From Natrinema zhouii (lineage in GTDB: Archaea; Halobacteriota; Halobacteria; Halobacteriales; Natrialbaceae): 64,000 nucleotides of DNA. Position numbers and translations under genes: made by a program. Shown here one piece after another: positions 45,397 through 53,012 of the stretch; positions within the stretch are counted from its first letter, which is position 1; every line of letters starts with the position of its first letter. Where the stretch lies: positions 62,001 through 126,000 of the forward strand of contig NZ_CP084883.1 of assembly GCF_013456555.2 (NCBI RefSeq). The letters run 5' to 3'. The notes under the pieces are model-generated. The model was not told where the DNA came from, ran no database searches, and saw only the letters and a program-made list of their open reading frames with translations.

Positions 45397-45576
45397 ATGT
45401 CGGATCGGATCGTCCGCGAGACGGGGCCAGCACTCGAGTCGACGACGACCGGAGAGGTGGCCAAGGAACTCGACTGTCACCGGAACACCGCCCGTCGGAA
45501 TCTGAACAATCTCGCTGAGAGTGGCAAACTGAAAAAGACGAAACGGTCTCGTTCATTCCTCTGGCAGACAGTTTGA
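45397..45576 (+). CDS. Small winged-helix protein or fragment
   Basis: A 59-residue frame from an ATG at 45397: MSDRIVRETGPALESTTTGE, then VAKELDCHRNTARRNLNNLA and SFLWQTV. It is one complete helix-turn-helix with wing. It lies in the same frame as the trpG and reductase fragments, so it may be the end of that fused frame or a free mini-regulator. The promoter side is fragment DNA. Confidence 0.5.
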   Translation: MSDRIVRETGPALESTTTGEVAKELDCHRNTARRNLNNLAESGKLKKTKRSRSFLWQTV

Positions 45577-45727
45577 GCTTACTTTCACTCACAGCCGCTA
45601 TTGGGGCAGCGGCAGTGACCGCAGGTTCGCCTCCCGAATTTTCTGCATCGCGTGCTTAAATGCGCCCACAACATCCTCGTCGGAAAAGTAGCTTGGCAGT
45701 GAATATTACGTTTATTTTGGGGCCGTA

Positions 45728-45898
45728 TTAACTGTTCTGACGGGCGTTCTGCGCTGTCTCCAGCGCCTCGATAGGCTGATCATTTTTGAGGAGAGTGGTG
45801 ACGGATTCGACAGCCTGTTCCGGGATCATCTCTTTCTCGAGATACTCTCCTACGATCATCGCCGCTTCTTCTTCTATGGGCGTTCCTTTCAGTTCCAT
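45728..45898 (-). CDS. Small helical hypothetical protein
   Basis: A 56-residue acidic protein from the ATG at 45898 (MELKGTPIEEEAAMIVGEYL ... ALETAQNARQNS); a start 21 bp upstream is possible. It is predicted fully helical. Unknown family. An AT-rich stretch precedes it. Confidence 0.5.
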   Translation of the reverse strand: MELKGTPIEEEAAMIVGEYLEKEMIPEQAVESVTTLLKNDQPIEALETAQNARQNS

Positions 45899-46054
45899 CG
45901 TAGTCTTGAGGTCACCCAATACATTCGCAGGCTATGAAGCTATTGGCCATGTCTAACAGCGATAATAGATTCTTTTGAGAAGCTAGGGTCGATACCCAAC
46001 TCGTAACTGAAGGCATCCAGCAACCGTCTCAACAGTTACAGACAGTCGGTGACG

Positions 46055-46225
46055 CTCGAGGAGAAGAAACGATCGACGATATTTACCGACGAAGAGCTGT
46101 ACGTCCACTTTCGAGAGGAGTACAGTACGTACGGGTTCGTGCTCGAAGCCCTCCTCGAACGGGCCGGGTTCGAGATTCTCGAATCGACGTACGAAGACGA
46201 CTTCTACGCCGCTTACACCTGTCGG
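46055..46225 (+). pseudogene. Methyltransferase C-terminal fragment
   Basis: The plus strand reads TIFTDEELYVHFREEYSTYG, then FVLEALLERAGFEILESTYE and DDFYAAYTCRWQG. This is the usual ending of class I SAM-dependent methyltransferases in haloarchaea. The N-terminal Rossmann part is missing and, after CRWQG, the sequence switches to the inverted DHFR-like fragment. Confidence 0.6.
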
Positions 46226-46239
46226 TGGCAGGGTTTTCT

Positions 46240-46398
46240 GAGTGAGTACGAGACGTTCTCGAAAAATCCCTCGAAGCTCCCGCCAGGTTCGCCAGCGTCG
46301 TACGTGTCTTCGAACGTCTCTAACCAATCGATGCCGCCGTCGTCCTCGGCGATGTATCCGTCGAGGGTAGCGGCAATGTAGAGGATGACCTGGCTCAT
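46240..46398 (-). pseudogene. DHFR/RibD-C family N-terminal fragment
   Basis: The ATG at 46398 opens MSQVILYIAATLDGYIAEDD followed by GGIDWLETFEDTYDAGEPGG. This is the start of dihydrofolate-reductase-like (RibD C-terminal) proteins, with the ATLDGYIA motif. After about 50 residues it meets the methyltransferase fragment head-on, so about two thirds of the gene is gone. Confidence 0.72.
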
Positions 46399-46516
46399 AC
46401 GCGAAACTGGCTTGCTCGCAGTTTACCCGTTCCGACTCGATGGTCTGTACCGTTCTCGCGGTTGCAAGCGAAAACGCAGCTGACTGAGCCGGAGTTTTCC
46501 GAGACAGCTAGTCACC

Positions 46517-47078
46517 TCAGCGATCGGTGGCGCCGACGTGGAGCGACGAGAACACGGCCGCCTCGATCTTCCGGAGGTGCTTGCCGACGGTCGTCTCGGA
46601 GAGTTCTGTCGCTGCCGCGATCTCGGCGTGGATCGCCTCGCGGGGCTCCTGGTAGTACCCGAGGTTGACCGCTTCCCGGAGCACCTCGCGCTGGCGCTCG
46701 GTCAGCCGGGAGACGACGTGGCGGGGGCCGGGTGTGTACGGGCCGGTTCGCTCGATTTCGGTCCTGATCCCTTCAGGCTGCTCGGCGAGCACGTCGACGA
46801 ACGCCGCCTCCGTCCCGATGTAGGTCACCCGGAGACCGCCATCGTCGGTGTACTCGACCGGCATGTCGATCAGGTACGACGACCTCGGGCGACTCCGACA
46901 GGATTCCGCGGAGCGCCTCGACGTCGCCGCGACCCTCGGCGAACATCGCCACCGTGTCGTCGTCGAGGAGTTCCATGCGGTGGATGGCCCGGTATACGAG
47001 GCCGAGCTCGTTGACTCGTCGGTCGAGCCGGTTGATTCCTTCCTCGTCAGGGTAGGCCACGACGGTGACGTAACGCAT
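46517..47078 (-). pseudogene. Bat-type HTH regulator with a single frameshift
   Basis: From the ATG at 47078 the first frame gives MRYVTVVAYPDEEGINRLDR ... GILSESPEVV. The second frame, from about 46880, gives IDMPVEYTDDGGLRVTYIGT through RLTERQREVLREAVNLGYYQ and LSETTVGKHLRKIEAAVF. An extra G in the run near 46880 explains the break. Removing it gives one 187-residue regulator of the bacterio-opsin-activator type. It may be a recent mutation or a sequence error. The SDR gene is divergent from it. Confidence 0.8.
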
Positions 47079-47116
47079 GCACTCACCATGGCGCGCCACC
47101 GCAAAAGTCGTTGACT

Positions 47117-47151
47117 ATAAGCGTCCATGGATCGCCGGCAGCGCCCTCATC
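47117..47151 (+). repeat. Direct repeat flanking the SDR gene, left copy
   Basis: ataagcgtccatggatcgcc plus ggcagcgccctcatc. The right copy at 48143-48177 matches at 30 of 35 positions in the same orientation. Each copy lies near the start of a neighbouring gene, so a duplicated promoter segment is possible. Confidence 0.6.
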
Positions 47152-47316
47152 ACGCCCGGAATAAGAGAGATACCTGATGGATATCATAAATTCAATTGCT
47201 GAGACAGGGAGCTTTGATCTCAACACCGGAGATGAGAGAACAATTTCTCTCGGAACCCACCAGCGGGCTTCCAATCGTGAACGGTTTCCTCACACTGGGG
47301 ACCTACGCGGCAGAAT

Positions 47317-48081
47317 ATGACTGCGTCGAACAACGAGATGGTCGTCGTCCTCACCGGCGCGAACGCAGGTATCGGCTACCACATGCTGGGAGCCCTGGCC
47401 GAGGACAGGTACCGGATTGCAGCCCTCGATATCACTGGTGACGACGTTCGTGACGTTCGAGACGACTATCCCGGCCAGGTTCGATACTACGAATGCGACG
47501 TCACTGACGCCGAGGACGTGGACACGGCGGTGAGCGACGTCGTCGACGAGTGGGACCGAATCGATATCCTCGTCAACAACGCGGGTGTCGCCCGATTCGC
47601 TCCGTTTCAGGAGCGCTCGATGGCTGACACCCATCGCGAGTTCGAGGTAAACTTCTTTGGCTACCAACGACTGATTCGGGCAGTTCTCCCGCACATGCTA
47701 GACCATGGGACCGGTATTATCCACAACTTGGGCTCCGGGACAGCGGACACCGGGCATCCTGGCCTGTCCGGGTATTCCGCAACCAAAGGTGCGATCAAGG
47801 GGTTCACCCGCTCACTCCAGCTCGAACTCCGACACACCGATGTCTCCTGTACGTTGATGATTCCGCCTTCCACGAACACGCAGATGACCGCGGATATCGA
47901 TTACCCGGCGTGGATGACCGTCGAAGCCGAGGAGGTCGGCCGCAAGCTCGCTTCCAAGATTCATTCGACCCAGTCGGTGATCACGCCCGACTGGAAAACG
48001 ACGGTCGGTTTATCGCTTACCCGATGGTTTCCCTCGATCTGGCGAAGAATGACGGCCGGGATCGTCGAAAAACCAGAATAG
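47317..48081 (+). CDS. Short-chain dehydrogenase/reductase
   Basis: A 254-residue classical SDR. VVVLTGANAGIGYHMLGALA holds the TGxxxGxG cofactor loop, DILVNNAGVARF the NNAG strand, and SGYSATKGAIKGFTRSLQLE the catalytic Tyr and Lys. The Asp after the second strand (AALDITG) favours NAD+. The C-terminus (SLTRWFPSIWRRMTAGIVEK) is amphipathic and may touch the membrane. Substrate unknown. It is flanked by 35-bp direct repeats. Confidence 0.93.
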   Translation: MTASNNEMVVVLTGANAGIGYHMLGALAEDRYRIAALDITGDDVRDVRDDYPGQVRYYECDVTDAEDVDTAVSDVVDEWDRIDILVNNAGVARFAPFQERSMADTHREFEVNFFGYQRLIRAVLPHMLDHGTGIIHNLGSGTADTGHPGLSGYSATKGAIKGFTRSLQLELRHTDVSCTLMIPPSTNTQMTADIDYPAWMTVEAEEVGRKLASKIHSTQSVITPDWKTTVGLSLTRWFPSIWRRMTAGIVEKPE

Positions 48082-48142
48082 TGACGCAAATCGCTCCATG
48101 TCGACCCCTGTTGATGGGGAACACCACCCTCACATCGTTCAC

Positions 48143-48177
48143 ATAAGCGTCCATGGATCACCAGCAGTGGGCTCATC
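48143..48177 (+). repeat. Direct repeat flanking the SDR gene, right copy
   Basis: ataagcgtccatggatcacc plus agcagtgggctcatc, the partner of 47117-47151. It ends 27 bp before the glycosyltransferase start. Confidence 0.6.
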
Positions 48178-48204
48178 GCCTCCAAACGAGAAGGGGTAAT
48201 CGCC

Positions 48205-48906
48205 ATGTCCGAGCGGCCGCCGACGAGTATTCTCCTGCCGGCGACGAGGTGGACCGACGCGTGCGCGGAGCTGGCTATCCAGCTCGAAGATGGCGACGAG
48301 TTGTTGGTCGTACACGACGGCCCGGACGACCCCGTTTTCGGGTGAGAGGACTATCCCGACGGTGTTCGACTCGTCGCCGCCGGTGAGCCAGCGGGCTGTT
48401 CGGGGAAGGCAAACGCCATCGCCGCTGGGATGGAGGTTGCGTGCCACGACCGCCTCGTTTGGACGGACGACGACTACCACCATCCCCCGGACTGGTTGGC
48501 GACCATCAGCGCGGACTACGAAGACCACGGGTCGGTGTCGGAGGTGCCGTACTTCGTTGGGCGGGACCCCCTGTCAGTGCTGCTCGAACCGTTGTACGCC
48601 TCCGCCGGCTCGCTAGGTCTCTACCTCGGTAACCAGATCTGGGGCGGGTCGGTCGTGTTCGAGCGCGACGATATCGACGAGGCCGCGTTTCTCGACGAAC
48701 TCCGGCGGACCGTCAGCGACGACGGCCTCCTCATGGAGTACCTCCAGGTGACGACGGTCGGCCGGACGCGCATCGTCCTCATCGGAGGGACCATCCGTGA
48801 GTCGGTTGAGCGCCCGGTCCGGTGGACGCAGATCTCCGCTGGCATTTCCCTGGTGCTATCGCTGGGACGACGTGTTGCGAAGATAGGGAATAATGCACAG
48901 GTCTGA
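48205..48906 (+). pseudogene. Family 2 glycosyltransferase with an in-frame stop
   Basis: The ATG at 48205 opens MSERPPTSILLPATRWTDAC ... LLVVHDGPDDPVFG, then a TGA at 48343. The same frame resumes as EDYPDGVRLVAAGEPAGCSG, with the DxD-like DRLVWTDDDYHHPPDWLATI and later QIWGGSVVFERDDIDEAAFL. This is a GT2 fold (nucleotide-sugar transferase, often for surface glycans). The C-terminal membrane part ends abruptly (SLGRRVAKIGNNAQV), so it is also short. One stop codon is the main lesion. Confidence 0.75.
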
Positions 48907-49229
48907 CAACGATCACTCGCAGGACTGAGTGGCCTCGCGTACCCCTGCTCACAAGTGGATAGCCCGATTTTATCAGAACAATGGGAGAATTTGTTTCCGC
49001 TATCAGGGCTCTGTTGAAATCCTCTTCTTTAGAGTAATTGTTCGCGTGAATCTACTGCACACTACACGTGCGCACTGATCATCGTATTTATATCAAGTTT
49101 TAATTATGTTCGCCGGATCGTGCTGAATACATAGCGCGAATGTCGCACGGCACTCCACAGAAATTGTGGCGGGCCGAATCGCTTAGTACAGAGGAAGGAG
49201 TTACCATTGAATCGGTCGCCATCAGTCCA
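48907..49229. other. Gene-free region with repeats
   Basis: Contains R3 copy 2 (49007-49074), the segment catagcgcgaatgtcgcacg (49131-49150), which recurs at about 51287-51306, and the R1 half-site cttagtacagaggaaggagt at 49183. No coding frame is convincing. Confidence 0.5.
49007..49074 (+). repeat. Dispersed repeat R3, copy 2
   Basis: ggctctgttgaaatcctctt, then gcgtgaatctactgcacact and acacgtgcgcac. Partner of 25845-25912, with the first part again at 51167-51200. Confidence 0.6.
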
Positions 49230-49410
49230 CTATCATAACTGCAAACCAGAACTTCTTGAATGGCCGAATTACCTCGACGAACTCGCCGGGATCAACCGGC
49301 TTTCGAGGATTGCATCTTCGTCAGATCGTCATTGAGATCACGGGATTCGATGAAGTCTCTACTCATTCCAGACAGAACGATCACTGGAACGTGAGTGCGC
49401 GTCTTGTATC
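49230..49410 (-). pseudogene. Response regulator C-terminal remnant
   Basis: The minus strand reads VPVIVLSGMSRDFIESRDLN and, in another frame, VDPGEFVEVIRPF-like residues. It parallels LVIVLTGLDDDLIESRDLDD and VDPGEFVEVIRSF of 11478-11917. The receiver start is missing. It is a decayed paralogue and, like its relative, has an R1 half-site with aggagttacc beyond its 3' end. Confidence 0.6.
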
Positions 49411-49472
49411 GTTCGCGTCGGCGCGCACTTGCAAGGTGGGATAGTATTCCATCGGGCGGCGACCATCTACCC

Positions 49473-49817
49473 ATGAGCGACCGCAGCCGCGAGCAGGGTG
49501 TCGATCTGGGCGACCTCCATGAAAAGCTCGAAACTCACGATTACCCGGCGAGCAAGGAGGACCTGCTCAAGGCCTACAGGGATCACGAACTCAAGTTCGG
49601 CGACGGACGGGCGACGTTCGCCGACCTCCTCGAACCGACCAATCAGGGCACCTACGACTCCGAGATGGAAGTCAAACAGACGATCATGAACATGGTCGGA
49701 GACGAGGCGATCGGACGCAAGAACTACAGCGACCGAACGCCGCCCGCCCCCGGCGAGGACCGCCAGGACGAAGGTGCACCCGATCAGGAGGGTATGCGCC
49801 ACCAAGAGTCGTTCTAA
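49473..49817 (+). CDS. DUF5789 family protein
   Basis: A 114-residue acidic protein from the ATG at 49473: VDLGDLHEKLETHDYPASKE, then DLLKAYRDHELKFGDGRATF and TIMNMVGDEAIGRKNYSDRT. The HDYP and GDEA-GRK-YSDR motifs define the haloarchaeal DUF5789 family, whose role is unknown. The tail (PGEDRQDEGAPDQEG) is disordered. It seems intact and monocistronic. Confidence 0.85.
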   Translation: MSDRSREQGVDLGDLHEKLETHDYPASKEDLLKAYRDHELKFGDGRATFADLLEPTNQGTYDSEMEVKQTIMNMVGDEAIGRKNYSDRTPPAPGEDRQDEGAPDQEGMRHQESF

Positions 49818-49878
49818 ACCGTCCGCGAGGCTGGCGAAAGGGTTAGATTCGTACGTTTAGTGAGCGGGTGATGCGCCG

Positions 49879-49935
49879 CTTTCGGCGTGAAACAAACGGA
49901 GTCGTTCTGCTGCACATATGCTCTGTATTTAGCAG
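49879..49935 (+). repeat. Dispersed repeat R4, copy 1
   Basis: ctttcggcgtgaaacaaacg, then gagtcgttctgctg and ctctgtatttagcagg. The same blocks recur at 54043-54100. Confidence 0.55.
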
Positions 49936-49974
49936 GTTGTTTCTGATATTTATCAGAGATGTGGGTGGCCGCTC

Positions 49975-50040
49975 CGGTAACGCCTTCGCCTATACAGACC
50001 ATGATTATCACACCAAGCTCTGAATAAAGAAACCGTACTA
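49975..50040 (+). repeat. Dispersed repeat block R2, copy 2
   Basis: cggtaacgccttcgcctata, then agctctgaataaagaaaccg and tacta. It is the closest partner of the inverted copy at 10208-10273. It ends beside the 3' end of the PadR remnant at 50091. Confidence 0.65.
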
Positions 50041-50090
50041 CCAACTACTGATAGAAGAATGTCCGAAGGTGTCCGATGTTTCGCTAGTCG

Positions 50091-50376
50091 TTACTCGCCG
50101 AGTAGCTCGCCGACGTACTGGTTTTCCCATTCCCGCCGCGCTTCGATCTCGCGGCGACCTCGACTGATGAGCGTATAGACGTTCGTCCGTCGGTCGGCTT
50201 CGCCCTTTTCGACGAGGCCTTTGTCGACGACCGTATCGAGATTTGGATAGAACCGCCCGTGTGGATTTCCTTCTCATAGTAGGCCCGAGTTCGTCTTTGA
50301 TTGCGAGGCCGTGGGGTTCGTCTTGGCCGGCGATCGTGTACAGCAGGTCACGCTGGAAGCCTGTTAAATCGTACAT
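50091..50376 (-). pseudogene. PadR family regulator with two frameshifts
   Basis: MYDLTGFQRDLLYTIAGQDE and PHGLAIKDELG open the gene at 50376. The following parts need two frame changes: AYYEKEIHTG, then FYPNLDTVVDKGLVEKGEAD and RREIEARREWENQYVGELLG with a TAA at 50091. All PadR landmarks are present in order, so the lesions are recent or are sequence errors. It is divergent from the membrane protein at 50530. Confidence 0.8.
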
Positions 50377-50529
50377 ATCTGTTCTACCTTCTATCAGAAT
50401 AAAAGGGTGTGGAGAACAGGATACGGAGCACAGAAGATTCGGATTTCTTTTCTAACAGCCCAGACGTGAGTTCCTCACGATTAACTCGTCCACGAACCTT
50501 TTCCCAAGCAAGGTGTATACTCTGCCAAG

Positions 50530-51060
50530 ATGGTCGGTCAAAGACCCAGCCCGGTCGACTATGGATTTCGAGGGCGCTTAAACTGGGCGATCAGCGGGGC
50601 GTTGAGCGGCATCGCCGGTGCAATGGCGTTTGGAGCCTTCCTTGGACTCATCTACCCAAACGTTATTTCCTTGACGATTCCCTCACTATACGGACTTGAG
50701 GCGATGCGGGAAATGGGCTGGGCGCTGCATATGCTGCACGGGCTTGTCCTCGGCATCATCTTCGGTTTTGTCGTCACCCGCAAGCCGGTGCTTCGAACGC
50801 TTATCATGAACCCCGAACCGCGTCATTTCGAACAGCAGGGGCCCACTGTTCGACTCACCGTCGTTGGGATGTGTTATGGCTCGCTCGTCTGGCTCTGTAT
50901 CCCACTCGTCGCGCTCCCGATCTGGGTCTCCCTCTCGGGGAGCGCTGACCCCGATTTTCCAGCCGCAACCGTCGAGAGCCTAGCTGGTCACCTGATCTTC
51001 GGTGGGATGCTCGGGTTCATCTTCGCCAATTCTATTAATATCTCTGCGAGTGGTGAGTAA
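50530..51060 (+). CDS. Four- to five-helix membrane protein
   Basis: A 176-residue membrane protein: PSPVDYGFRGRLNWAISGAL, SGIAGAMAFGAFLGLIYPNV and LHMLHGLVLGIIFGFVVTRK are conserved with the paralogue at 55496. Near the end, ESLAGHLIFGGMLGFIFANS. Such haloarchaeal proteins are sometimes misannotated as histidine kinases, but no kinase motif is present. Function unknown. Divergent from a PadR remnant that may have controlled it. Confidence 0.78.
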   Translation: MVGQRPSPVDYGFRGRLNWAISGALSGIAGAMAFGAFLGLIYPNVISLTIPSLYGLEAMREMGWALHMLHGLVLGIIFGFVVTRKPVLRTLIMNPEPRHFEQQGPTVRLTVVGMCYGSLVWLCIPLVALPIWVSLSGSADPDFPAATVESLAGHLIFGGMLGFIFANSINISASGE

Positions 51061-51061
51061 A

Positions 51062-51130
51062 TAATTGTAGTTACCGAATCGTGTTTTCTAGTTTCGAATC
51101 TGGTTCCGAATAGAGAACCATATTGCTAAC
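51062..51130 (+). repeat. Diverged R1/R2 repeat after membrane protein gene
   Basis: ttgtagttaccgaatcgtgt, then cgaatagagaaccatattgc. It has the same order as 12791-12860 (tgtagttaccgaatcaccc ... ctgaataaagaaactgc). It begins 1 bp after the membrane protein stop. Confidence 0.5.
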
Positions 51131-51405
51131 TATTGCTACAGTGGATGGTTCAGGCAGGACAGAGTACCTCTGTTGAAATCCTATTCTTCAGATATCTTCT
51201 CGTCCGAAATAGCTGGTCACTGAAGACTGCGAATTAATCATTGGGGAAGTATCAACTCAATTGTATTTCCAGCCAACCGTGCAAGATACAGGGCGCGAAT
51301 GTCGCACGAGATTCGGCTCGATTTACGAAGATGGTGATCGCTCAGTACAGGCCAAGCACACATCGCTCAGTACAGGTGAACAAGGTAACGAACGGCGTTA
51401 TCTGC
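51131..51405. other. Gene-free region with repeats R3 and R1
   Basis: cctctgttgaaatcctattc at 51167 is an R3 start. gggcgcgaatgtcgcacg at 51290 matches 49133. Two R1 half-sites, gctcagtacaggccaagcac and gctcagtacaggtgaacaag, lie 25 bp apart at 51340-51385. No gene. Confidence 0.5.
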
Positions 51406-51606
51406 TTAGTCAATCTCCCGCTCTGGTCGCTTCTCGTCGAATTGAGGGCCTTTCGTCACGACGTGTTCATCTCTGTTCCAGTTAACTAATCCCTCTTGCT
51501 CTAATTCCAAAAGGGAGAAGTTAGACAGTTGGAGACGGAGTTTCGCCACCTCCTCGTCAGCAGAGGGTGGATCATTACGTGAGCTGTTTTTAGGGTGCTT
51601 GCGCAT
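51406..51606 (-). CDS. Small DNA-binding-like hypothetical protein
   Basis: A 66-residue frame: PPSADEEVAKLRLQLSNFSL, then LELEQEGLVNWNRDEHVVTK. The pattern of helix, LLELEQEGLV and a wing-like beta pair resembles the end of the DUF7344 winged-helix family seen at 52606 and 57865. The start is uncertain and the frame may be a C-terminal remnant. Confidence 0.45.
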   Translation of the reverse strand: MRKHPKNSSRNDPPSADEEVAKLRLQLSNFSLLELEQEGLVNWNRDEHVVTKGPQFDEKRPEREID

Positions 51607-51974
51607 TGGCTATGTAAAGGTCCCGCGACCCTTATTTTCCCGACATTTTCACTGAGACCATGTGTTTTGATTAACCGAGAAACAAACCTGGATCAGATGG
51701 TCAGTTCGCAACGCAATTGCCGTTCAGTACAGATGACTCACGTATCGTTCAAGGAAAGAATTAGAGTTGTGTTATTCCTATGCACACCTTTAACCGTCTG
51801 AGGTATCTTTATCTAATACGGAATAACGATTCATATCGTGTGTTCGTGCTCCAACGATGAAGGGGCCGCTTGAACCAGCTTCCCGTTCTATCGCGGAACG
51901 CACCTTGTTCTCTTCACGTCGCTGTCACGTGTGGCACATTATAGTGGAAACGAATTCCATCACACCTGACACCC
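51607..51974. other. Intergenic region
   Basis: No gene. It contains the R1 half-site gttcagtacagatgactcac (51723-51742). AT-rich parts at 51770-51850 may form the promoter of the small protein at 51975. Confidence 0.4.
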
Positions 51975-52166
51975 ATGACCAAAGACCAGAAGACCCAGAC
52001 AGGCGGAGCCGCACAAATCTTACAGAAAGAACGTATCGTGTGTACTGAGTGCGCTTTCTCAAAATTGGTGTCAAAGGCAGGCCAAAAGTCCTCAGAAGTG
52101 ATTATTGAACATGGACGGGAAACTGGTCATAAACTCACTGCTGAAGAACTTGACGACGAGAAGTAA
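51975..52166 (+). CDS. Small cysteine-containing hypothetical protein
   Basis: A 63-residue protein: MTKDQKTQTGGAAQILQKER, then IVCTECAFSKLVSKAGQKSS and EVIIEHGRETGHKLTAEELD. CTEC plus two His suggest a half-zinc finger of the CxxC...H type common in haloarchaea. The gene ends 1 bp before an R1 half-site (gcatctgtagtgaacag). Function unknown. Confidence 0.7.
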   Translation: MTKDQKTQTGGAAQILQKERIVCTECAFSKLVSKAGQKSSEVIIEHGRETGHKLTAEELDDEK

Positions 52167-52279
52167 GCATCTGTAGTGAACAGATCGCCGTCGTTCATTC
52201 CGTATAACATTTTTTGAATATGACGGTAAGTACAGATGAAGTATCCATCACTCAAACCCTCCTCTCTCTTCCTGACTAT

Positions 52280-52579
52280 CTATTCGACTGTCCGGTTTTC
52301 CACTCTAATCTCGACCCCTCCGTCCCCCCAGAGTTCAACCCGCACATCGTCAGTCATAAACGCCACTCTCGTCCGCGGATTTGCATCGTGGCGAAAGAGA
52401 TTATTGATAGCATCCGGGTTGATATCCTCGTAGAGGGCGAAGTCAGTCCGTAGTAAGTCCGACCCCTTGCATTTCTCGATGGCATCAAGGACTGCCTCGG
52501 TTAATGTCCGATCCTGGTCCGGAGTGTATGTGCCTCGCACTGCATCATCTCGCTTGTCTTCATTGTTGTCTTGTTTCAT
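52280..52579 (-). CDS. HalOD1 output-domain protein
   Basis: A 99-residue protein: LTEAVLDAIEKCKGSDLLRT, then DFALYEDINPDAINNLFRHD and VRVELWGDGGVEIRVEN. Helix-LYE-INPDAI-LF followed by a short beta hairpin is the HalOD1 signature. This domain is the output part of haloarchaeal signal-transduction proteins and often stands alone. It lies 26 bp downstream of the DUF7344 gene in the same direction, a usual pairing. Confidence 0.88.
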   Translation of the reverse strand: MKQDNNEDKRDDAVRGTYTPDQDRTLTEAVLDAIEKCKGSDLLRTDFALYEDINPDAINNLFRHDANPRTRVAFMTDDVRVELWGDGGVEIRVENRTVE

Positions 52580-52605
52580 AATTTATCTCCTCAATTGAGT
52601 AATAA

Positions 52606-52971
52606 TTATTGTGTGATAGACACTAGAAATGGTTCCAGTTGTTCGGCGTTCTTCGACAGCGCAACTACATTTTGCTCTTGGTCATACTCGACAACGTCTG
52701 CGTCTGTCAGTTTCGGAATGTGTACGTGGTATAGCGACGTAGCGACGCGCTCAACTTCCACCTCCGAAATGTCCATGTGGTTGGTTTCGTTCCCCCATCT
52801 CGCTATTTCGTCCGCTACATCAGTCAAAGCCATCCGATCTTCGAACTTTTGCAGGCAGCGGAGGACGTATCGACGGCACTGATTGGCGAGGATGTCGAAA
52901 ACTACGTCAAACGATTGCTTGTCCGGGCCACCGCACTCCGCCACACCCGATTTTGGGGAATACCCAGTCAT
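52606..52971 (-). CDS. DUF7344 winged-helix protein
   Basis: A 121-residue protein: SFDVVFDILANQCRRYVLRC, then LQKFEDRMALTDVADEIARW and SLYHVHIPKLTDADVVEYDQ. The RRY-L and YHVHIPKL--A-VVEYD motifs mark the ArsR-like DUF7344 family of haloarchaeal regulators. It is probably co-transcribed with the HalOD1 gene that follows, as a small two-gene signalling unit. Intact. Confidence 0.9.
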   Translation of the reverse strand: MTGYSPKSGVAECGGPDKQSFDVVFDILANQCRRYVLRCLQKFEDRMALTDVADEIARWGNETNHMDISEVEVERVATSLYHVHIPKLTDADVVEYDQEQNVVALSKNAEQLEPFLVSITQ

Positions 52972-53012
52972 ATATACTATGAGGGCCCCTATGGGGAAGG
53001 ATACTGCGGAAG

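Noticed and set aside
48343..48345. TGA read as selenocysteine in the glycosyltransferase
   Set aside because: Haloarchaea are not known to use selenocysteine and no suitable stem-loop is seen.
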